From: Deltaproteobacteria bacterium
GTDB lineage: Bacteria > Desulfobacterota > Desulfobacteria > Desulfobacterales > GCA-2748835
Length of the DNA stretch: 64,000 nt
Direction: 5' to 3'
NCBI GenBank assembly: GCA_002748835.1
Contig: PDTL01000026.1
Location: forward strand, 1 to 64,000
Shown here piece by piece: positions 20,536 to 26,784 of this stretch; position 1 is the stretch's first letter; each line of letters begins with the position of its first letter. The translations under genes and the position numbers were made by a program. The notes beneath the pieces were generated by a model. It was not told where the DNA came from. It was given only the letters and a program-made list of their open reading frames with translations, and ran no database searches.

Positions 20536-21924
20536 ATGAAACCGATCATCGCACTGGTGGGCCGACCCAATGTGGGAAAATCGACCCTGTTCAACCGGAT
20601 TACCCGCCGAAAAGACGCCCTGGTGGACAATTTCCCCGGCGTGACCCGGGATCGGCATTATGGCGATGCCGAGTGGGAAGGACGGGCATTCACCCTCGTG
20701 GACACGGGCGGCTATCTGGGCACGGACGCAGATGCCTTTGCCGGTGAAATCCGGTATCAGGTGGAACAGGCCATGGAAAATGCCGATGCCGTGATTCTGG
20801 TGCTTGACGGCAAATACGGGATTTCTCCCTTTGACAGCGAATTGATCGATCTGCTCCGGTGCGTGTCTCGGCCGGTCTACTATGCGATCAATAAAATCGA
20901 CGGCATTGAACAGGAAGAGCTGCTGGCCGATTTCTATGCCCTGGGCCTTGATACCCTGTTCCCGGTTTCCGGAGAACACGGTTATGGGGTGCCGGATCTT
21001 CTGGACAGCCTGATGCACATGCTGCCGGAACCGGATGATACGGCAGCCGACGATGCCGCGATCAAGGTGGCGGTGGTCGGTCGGCCGAACGTGGGAAAAT
21101 CCTCTCTGATCAACCGGATCCTCGGCGAAGACCGGATGGTGGTGAGCGATGTGTCCGGCACCACCCGGGATGCCATTGACAGTGAATACCGGGTGGGGGA
21201 CCGGACCTATACCCTGATCGATACGGCCGGTATCCGGCGAAAGGGGCGGGTGAACCGGAAAATTGAAAAGTTTTCCATCTTAAAAGCCCTCAGAGGCCTG
21301 GAACGCTGTGATGTCGCGCTCATTCTGATCGATGCCGTAGAAGGGGTGACAGATCAGGATGTCACCATTGCCGGCTATGCCTATGATCGTGGGTGTGGAT
21401 GCATTTTCATTCTGAATAAATGGGATGCCATTGAAAAGGATGATAAGACGATGAAACGGTTTGTGGAGCGGCTTCGGCTGGAATCGAAATTTCTGAGTTT
21501 TGCGCCGGTGCTCTCCATCTCCGCCCTGACCGGCCAGCGCGTGAACCGGATTTTCCCTCAGGTGGATGCGGTTTTTCGTCAGTATGCCACCCGCATCGGA
21601 ACCGGCGCGTTGAACCGGATTATGGAACAGGCCATGGAACGAACCCCGCCGTCTCTTCACAAGGGAAAACGCCTGAAATTTTATTATTCCGCTCAGGTGA
21701 GCGAAAAACCGCCCACCGTGGTCAGCTTTGTCAATTATCCGGAAGCCGTCCATTTTTCTTACAAGCGCTTTCTGATCAACCAGATCCGGGAGCATACAGG
21801 GCTGGAGTTGACGCCCATCCGGCTGTTGTTTCGTCAGCGGACCGGACGCATCGACTTTGCTGAAAAGAAACCGAAGCCCCCGCTGAAAACCAAACGGGGA
21901 CTGAACCGGAAACGGAAGCGGTAA
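20536..21924 (+). CDS. der: ribosome biogenesis GTPase Der (EngA)
   Basis: two GTPase domains: [22 protein letters not shown] and [34 protein letters not shown]. Confidence 0.96.
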   Translation: MKPIIALVGRPNVGKSTLFNRITRRKDALVDNFPGVTRDRHYGDAEWEGRAFTLVDTGGYLGTDADAFAGEIRYQVEQAMENADAVILVLDGKYGISPFDSELIDLLRCVSRPVYYAINKIDGIEQEELLADFYALGLDTLFPVSGEHGYGVPDLLDSLMHMLPEPDDTAADDAAIKVAVVGRPNVGKSSLINRILGEDRMVVSDVSGTTRDAIDSEYRVGDRTYTLIDTAGIRRKGRVNRKIEKFSILKALRGLERCDVALILIDAVEGVTDQDVTIAGYAYDRGCGCIFILNKWDAIEKDDKTMKRFVERLRLESKFLSFAPVLSISALTGQRVNRIFPQVDAVFRQYATRIGTGALNRIMEQAMERTPPSLHKGKRLKFYYSAQVSEKPPTVVSFVNYPEAVHFSYKRFLINQIREHTGLELTPIRLLFRQRTGRIDFAEKKPKPPLKTKRGLNRKRKR

Positions 21925-21926
21925 CC

Positions 21927-23291
21927 GTGGACCTGTTTTCCTATGCGGAGCATGACACGGATCCTAGGCGTTCGCCGCTGGCAGACCGCCTGCGTCCCGA
22001 GTCCCTTGCGGATTACGAGGGCCAGGACACTGCCGTGGGGGATGGCTCCCTGATCCGGAATGCGATTGAGGCGGATCATCCGTTTTCCATGATCCTCTGG
22101 GGGCCGCCGGGGTGCGGGAAAACCACCCTGGCCAAGATCATGGCAAAAGAGACCGCCTCGCATTTTGTAGAAATATCTGCGGTCTTATCCGGGGTCGGGG
22201 ATATCCGGAATGTGATTGATGCCGCCCGCAAGCAGCGCCGGCTGCATCAGAGGCAAACCCTTTTGTTTGTCGATGAAATTCACCGGTTCAACAAGGCCCA
22301 GCAGGACGCGTTTCTGCACCATGTGGAGAGCGGGCTGATCACGCTCATCGGTGCTACCACGGAGAATCCCTCCTTTGAAGTCATTCCAGCCCTCTTATCC
22401 CGGTGCCGCGTCATTCAGCTGGTGGCGCCGGACGCAGCCGCCATGAACCGGATTCTGGACAGAGCGCTCGCCGATGAGCACAAGGGGCTGGGGGCACTCC
22501 GGCTGTCTGTTTCAACTGAGGCCCGGATGCATCTGATCCATCAGGCGGACGGGGATGTGCGCATGCTGCTCAACAACCTCGAGGCAGCCGCGTTCATGGC
22601 ACTGAAAAAACGGCCGCCTGGTGCGGATGGAGCGCGGGAGATCGCCCTTGATCTGGTCGAACAGACGCTTCAGAAAAAAGCACTGCATTACGACAAAAGC
22701 GGTGAAGAACACTATAATCTGATTTCCGCGTTTCACAAAAGCCTGCGCGGCAGTGATCCGGACGGTGCCCTCTACTGGATGGAGCGGATGCTTGCCGGCG
22801 GTGAAGACCCGCTTTACATTGCCCGCCGCATGGTGCGGTTCGCATCCGAAGATGTGGGCAATGCCGATCCGCACGCCCTGACCATGGCCCTGAATGCCGT
22901 GGAAGCGTTTCGTCTCCTTGGCCATCCAGAGGGTGAACTGGCCCTTTCTCAGGCCGTCGTCTATCTGGCCACCGCGCCCAAGAGCAATGCCGTGTATGCG
23001 GCCACTCAATCGGTACGGCAGTTTGTTGCATCCACAGGCTACCTGCCAGTCCCCCTGCATATCCGGAACGCGCCCACGGGCCTGATGCAGGACATGGGAT
23101 ACGGCGAGGGGTACCGGTATGCCCATGATTATGAAGGCGGGTACGCGCCCCAGGATTATCTGCCTGACGGTCATGAAACAAAACGGTTTTATTTTCCGGT
23201 GGACCGGGGCTACGAGCAGGCCATTGGCAGGCGGCTCAGCCAGTGGCTGGAATGTCGCAGGCGGTCAAGAAAAGCGGCAGGGCGGTCGTGA
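21927..23291 (+). CDS. rarA: replication-associated recombination protein A (RarA/MgsA-type AAA+ ATPase)
   Basis: [66 protein letters not shown]-type C-terminal region. Confidence 0.93.
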   Translation: MDLFSYAEHDTDPRRSPLADRLRPESLADYEGQDTAVGDGSLIRNAIEADHPFSMILWGPPGCGKTTLAKIMAKETASHFVEISAVLSGVGDIRNVIDAARKQRRLHQRQTLLFVDEIHRFNKAQQDAFLHHVESGLITLIGATTENPSFEVIPALLSRCRVIQLVAPDAAAMNRILDRALADEHKGLGALRLSVSTEARMHLIHQADGDVRMLLNNLEAAAFMALKKRPPGADGAREIALDLVEQTLQKKALHYDKSGEEHYNLISAFHKSLRGSDPDGALYWMERMLAGGEDPLYIARRMVRFASEDVGNADPHALTMALNAVEAFRLLGHPEGELALSQAVVYLATAPKSNAVYAATQSVRQFVASTGYLPVPLHIRNAPTGLMQDMGYGEGYRYAHDYEGGYAPQDYLPDGHETKRFYFPVDRGYEQAIGRRLSQWLECRRRSRKAAGRS

Positions 23292-23506
23292 CCCGTAAAC
23301 AGCAGGCAGATGCGCGTCATGACATCAGTCAGGAGCGGCTGATGCGGGTTTAGGGATTTCTGTGCCGGCACGGGTGGGCCTGCGCCTTGAGATGGCAGGC
23401 GAAGGCAGGCGTCAGGGACGTGCCGATGCCAGTCGGGATATGATTGCCGACTGCCGGGGGAATGCTGCCGGTATCATGATCCGAGTCTTTTGCGGATTGA
23501 AGTGAA

Positions 23507-23535
23507 TTGACAACCCAGCCCAAGGGGGCTATTGA
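23507..23535 (+). promoter_or_regulatory. putative sigma70-type promoter of LRR copy 1
   Basis: TTGACA (23507) - 17 nt - TATTGA (23530). Confidence 0.6.
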
Positions 23536-23563
23536 TAAATATATATCGTTAAAAGAACTTTCT

Positions 23564-23601
23564 GGGGAGCATAACGCTGACAGACATACGCTCCCCTTTT
23601 T
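23564..23601 (+). promoter_or_regulatory. terminator-like hairpin in the 5' leader of LRR copy 1
   Basis: GGGGAGC (23564-23570) ... GCTCCCC (23590-23596) followed by TTTTT. Confidence 0.6.
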
Positions 23602-23628
23602 CTGGTAACGCTTCTTATGGAGGCTGAT

Positions 23629-24291
23629 ATGTTTCGCTTAAATGTTTGTGATTGGTATGGTGTTGACTGTAACAGCGACAGAACTGCTGTTACACGTCTT
23701 GACCTTAATCATAACAGCCTCACAGGTCCAATTCCTGAGTCTATTGGAAAATTAAAAAATCTAGGATATCTTAACCTTGAGAGTAACAGCCTCACAGGTC
23801 CAATCCCTGAGTCTATTGGAAACTTAACAAACCTAAGCGGTCTTGACCTTGAGAGTAACGGCCTCACAGGTCCAATCCCTGAGTCTATTGGAAACTTAAC
23901 AGGTCTAATAGGCCTTTACCTTTTGAATAACAGCCTCACAGGTCCAATTCCTGAGTCGATTGGAAAATTAACAAACCTAATATATCTTCACCTTGACAGT
24001 AACAGCCTCACAGGTCCAATTCCTAATTCTATTGGGAATTTAACAAAATTAAGAATATTCGATCTTGATTCGAACAACCTATCAGGAGTCATTCCCACCA
24101 CCATCACATCGTTGACCTATTTATTAAGTGGAGAATTACGTCTATATGAGAATTGCAATTTAACTACCCCGAATCAAAACGTGATAGACTTTATAGACAG
24201 TAAAAGCGACGGCGGTTATCAGAAAATTCTAGACACAAATGGACATTGCGGCGTCACCCTCAGTCCTATCTATCATTTGTTACTCAATTAA
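23629..24291 (+). CDS. leucine-rich repeat protein, copy 1 (plant-type LTGPIPESIGNLTNL repeats)
   Basis: ATG 23629 preceded by GGAGG (23619-23623); about six 24-aa LRRs; no signal peptide left; ends CGVTLSPIYHLLLN. Confidence 0.8.
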   Translation: MFRLNVCDWYGVDCNSDRTAVTRLDLNHNSLTGPIPESIGKLKNLGYLNLESNSLTGPIPESIGNLTNLSGLDLESNGLTGPIPESIGNLTGLIGLYLLNNSLTGPIPESIGKLTNLIYLHLDSNSLTGPIPNSIGNLTKLRIFDLDSNNLSGVIPTTITSLTYLLSGELRLYENCNLTTPNQNVIDFIDSKSDGGYQKILDTNGHCGVTLSPIYHLLLN

Positions 24292-24305
24292 AATATGGGA
24301 AGAAA

Positions 24306-24335
24306 AAAGCCGGCAGACACGCGTCTCCCGGCTTT
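24306..24335 (+). terminator. hairpin after LRR copy 1
   Basis: AAAGCCGG-c-AGAC-acgc-GTCT-c-CCGGCTTT; repeated after copies 2 and 3. Confidence 0.5.
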
Positions 24336-24611
24336 CAGCATTAGGGGTCAAGAAAAGGGGCAGGGCGGTCGTGACCCGTAAACAGCAGGCAGATGCGCGT
24401 CATGGCATCACTCAGGAGCGGCTGATGCGGGTTCAGGGATTTCTGTGCCGGCACCCGCTCACCGATGGAGATCCGCTGAATGGACGGGTGACGGAACGGG
24501 TGGGCCTGCGCCTTGAGATGGCAGGCGAAGGCAGGCGTCAGGGACGTGCCGATGCCTGCCGGGGGAATGCTGCCGGTATCATGATCCGAGTCCTTTGCGG
24601 ATTGAAATGAA

Positions 24612-24640
24612 TTGACAACCCAGCCCAAGGGGGCTATTTA
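24612..24640 (+). promoter_or_regulatory. putative sigma70-type promoter of LRR copy 2
   Basis: TTGACA - 17 nt - TATTTA. Confidence 0.65.
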
Positions 24641-24668
24641 TAACTGAATATCGTTAAAAGAACTTTCT

Positions 24669-24706
24669 GGGGAGCATAACGCTGACAGACATACGCTCCC
24701 CTTTTT
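24669..24706 (+). promoter_or_regulatory. terminator-like hairpin in the 5' leader of LRR copy 2
   Basis: GGGGAGC (24669-24675) ... GCTCCCC (24695-24701) TTTTT. Confidence 0.6.
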
Positions 24707-24733
24707 CTGGTAACGCTTCTTATGGAGGCTGAT

Positions 24734-25474
24734 ATGTTTCGCTTAACGGCACTTGTCGATCTCTACAATGCGACCCATGGTGTTCAGTGGGAGAGTCAAG
24801 ACAATTGGAAAGTGCCAGGCACGCATGTTTGTGATTGGTATGGTGTTACCTGTAACAGCGACAGCACTGCTGTTATAGCCCTGGAGCTTCCTGAAAACAA
24901 TCTCACAGGTGACATGCCTGAGTCTATTGGAAACTTAACAAATCTAACAGGTCTTGACCTTCAAGATAACAGCCTCACAGGTCCAATTCCTGAGTCTATT
25001 GGAAACTTAACAAATCTAACAGAGCTTTCCCTTTGGATTAACAGCCTCACAGGCCCAATTCCTGAGTCTATTGGAGACTTAACAAATCTAACATCTCTTG
25101 ACCTTGGCTGGAACAGCCTTACAGGTCCAATTCCTGAGTCTGTTGGAAAATTAACAAATCTAACATATCTTTACCTTGATAGGAACAGCCTCACAGGTCC
25201 AATTCCTGAGCCTATTGGGAATTTAACAAAATTAGATGGACTCTATCTTGATTCGAACAACCTATCAGGAGTCATTCCCACCACCATCACATCGTTGACC
25301 TATTTAGTAAGTGGAGAATTAACTCTATATGAGAATTGTAATTTAACTGCCCCGAATCAAAACGTGATAGACTTTATAAACAGTAAAGGCAACGGCGGTT
25401 ATCAGAAAATTCTAGACACAAATGGACATTGCGGCGTCACCCTCAGTCCTATCTATCATTTGTTACTCAATTAA
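24734..25474 (+). CDS. leucine-rich repeat protein, copy 2
   Basis: GGAGG-spaced ATG 24734; LRRNT-like cap (ALVDLYNATHGVQWESQDNWKVPGTHVCDWYGVTCNSD) plus about six LRRs; signal peptide absent. Confidence 0.82.
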   Translation: MFRLTALVDLYNATHGVQWESQDNWKVPGTHVCDWYGVTCNSDSTAVIALELPENNLTGDMPESIGNLTNLTGLDLQDNSLTGPIPESIGNLTNLTELSLWINSLTGPIPESIGDLTNLTSLDLGWNSLTGPIPESVGKLTNLTYLYLDRNSLTGPIPEPIGNLTKLDGLYLDSNNLSGVIPTTITSLTYLVSGELTLYENCNLTAPNQNVIDFINSKGNGGYQKILDTNGHCGVTLSPIYHLLLN

Positions 25475-25569
25475 CATGGCGACGCAGTGATCGCTTCGAT
25501 TGTTGAGTCTCGTGTGCGGATTTCAACCGCATCGCATGAATGATTCCAGTTTGCGCGTATGGGAAGAAA

Positions 25570-25599
25570 AAAGCCGGCAGACAAGCGTCTCCCGGCTTT
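25570..25599 (+). terminator. hairpin after LRR copy 2
   Basis: AAAGCCGGcAGACaagcGTCTcCCGGCTTT. Confidence 0.5.
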
Positions 25600-25616
25600 C
25601 AGCATTTAGAGATAAG

Positions 25617-25660
25617 GGAGATAAGGGGACAGTCAAATGGAGATAAGGGGACAGTCAAAT
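25617..25660. repeat. perfect 22-bp tandem repeat (x2)
   Basis: ggagataaggggacagtcaaat at 25617-25638 and 25639-25660; followed by AAATAAT-ac-ATTATTT (25657-25672). Confidence 0.85.
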
Positions 25661-25737
25661 AATACATTATTTCTTGTTGAAAATCGTGAACCTTTGATTT
25701 CCAAATGTGGCTACCCTGGCACACAAACACAAATGAA

Positions 25738-25766
25738 TTGACAACCCAGCCCAATGGGGCTATTTA
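25738..25766 (+). promoter_or_regulatory. putative sigma70-type promoter of LRR copy 3
   Basis: TTGACA - 17 nt - TATTTA. Confidence 0.6.
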
Positions 25767-25877
25767 TAAATGCATATAAATGCATATAAATGTATATCGT
25801 TAAAAGGACTTTCTGGGGAGCATAACGCTGACAGACCTATGATCCCTTTTTCTGGTAACGCTTTCATGGAGGCTGAT

Positions 25878-26583
25878 ATGTTTCGCTTGACTGTGTTGGT
25901 TTCAGGTTTACTGTTTGCATTGTGTGGTAATGCGTTTGGCGATTTAGCGACTGACAGAGCGGCGCTTGTCGATCTCTACGATGCGACCCATGGTGATCAG
26001 TGATCTCACAAGCTCAATTCCTAATTCTATTGGAAACTTAACAAATCTAACAATTCTTTTTCTTTACTATAATAACCTCACAGGTCCAATCCCTGAGTCT
26101 ATTGGAGATTTAACAAATCTAACAGATCTTAGGCTTTACGGTAACAGCCTCACAGGACCAATTCCTGAGTCTATTGGAAACTTAACAAATCTAACCGATC
26201 TTTTCCTTTGGAAAAACAGCCTCACAGGTCCAATCCCTGCGTCTATTGGAAACTTAACAAATCTAAAATGGCTTTGGCTTAATCGTAACAGCCTCACAGG
26301 ACCAATTCCTGAGTCTATTGGGAATTTAACAAAATTAAAAAGCTTCCATCTTTATACGAACAGCCTATCAGGCGTCATTCCCACCACCATCACAGCGTTG
26401 ACCGATTTAAATAGTGGAAGCTTAGGTCTATATGAGAATTGCAATTTAACTACCTCGAATCAAAGCGCGATAGCCTTTATCAATAGTAAAGCCACCGGCG
26501 GTTATCAAAAAATTCTAGACACAAATGGACATTGCGTCGTCACCGTCACCCTCAGTCCTATTTATCATTTGTTACTCAATTAA
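25878..26583 (+). pseudogene. leucine-rich repeat protein, copy 3: signal peptide followed by premature stop and frameshifted LRR body
   Basis: MFRLTVLVSGLLFALCGNAFGDLATDRAALVDLYDATHGDQ* (25878-26003), then LRR body ORF 25966-26583 in another frame with only a TTG start and no clear SD. Confidence 0.7.
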
Positions 26584-26678
26584 AAGGACGACGCAGTGAT
26601 CGCTTTGATTGTTGATTTTCGTGTGCGGATTTCAACCGCATCTCATGAATGATTCCAGTTTGCGCGTATGGAAAGCAA

Positions 26679-26708
26679 AAAGCCGGCAGACAAGCGTCTC
26701 CCGGCTTT
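26679..26708 (+). terminator. hairpin after LRR copy 3
   Basis: AAAGCCGGcAGACaagcGTCTcCCGGCTTT. Confidence 0.5.
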
Positions 26709-26784
26709 CAGCATTAGGGGTCAAGAAAAGCGTCAGGGCGGTCGTGAACCGGAAACAGGGGCCGTCATCTATCACCGGTCAGCG

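Larger units (their letters stand above)
23264..26747. repeat. tandem direct-repeat block of about 1.1-1.3 kb units, each with promoter, leader, LRR gene and hairpin
   Basis: gtcaagaaaag(c/g)g(g/t)cagggcggtcgtga recurs at 23264, 24347 and 26720; ttgacaacccagccc and ctggggagcataacgctgacaga recur before each LRR gene; hairpin AAAGCCGG...CCGGCTTT recurs after each. Confidence 0.9.

Noticed and set aside
22512-23181. overlapping antisense ORFs in rarA
   Set aside because: both opposite the clear RarA reading frame
23617-23628. MEAD- start for the LRR ORFs as listed in the track
   Set aside because: that ATG overlaps the GGAGG ribosome site; the ATG 12 nt later (MFRL) has ideal SD spacing in all copies
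23700-26400. possible CRISPR-like array from the repeated 72-bp units
   Set aside because: repeats are in-frame LRR codons of fixed 24-aa period, with no spacer structure and no cas genes
23629-26583. diversity-generating retroelement target
   Set aside because: no reverse transcriptase or template repeat in the window, and substitutions at variable codons do not look adenine-specific
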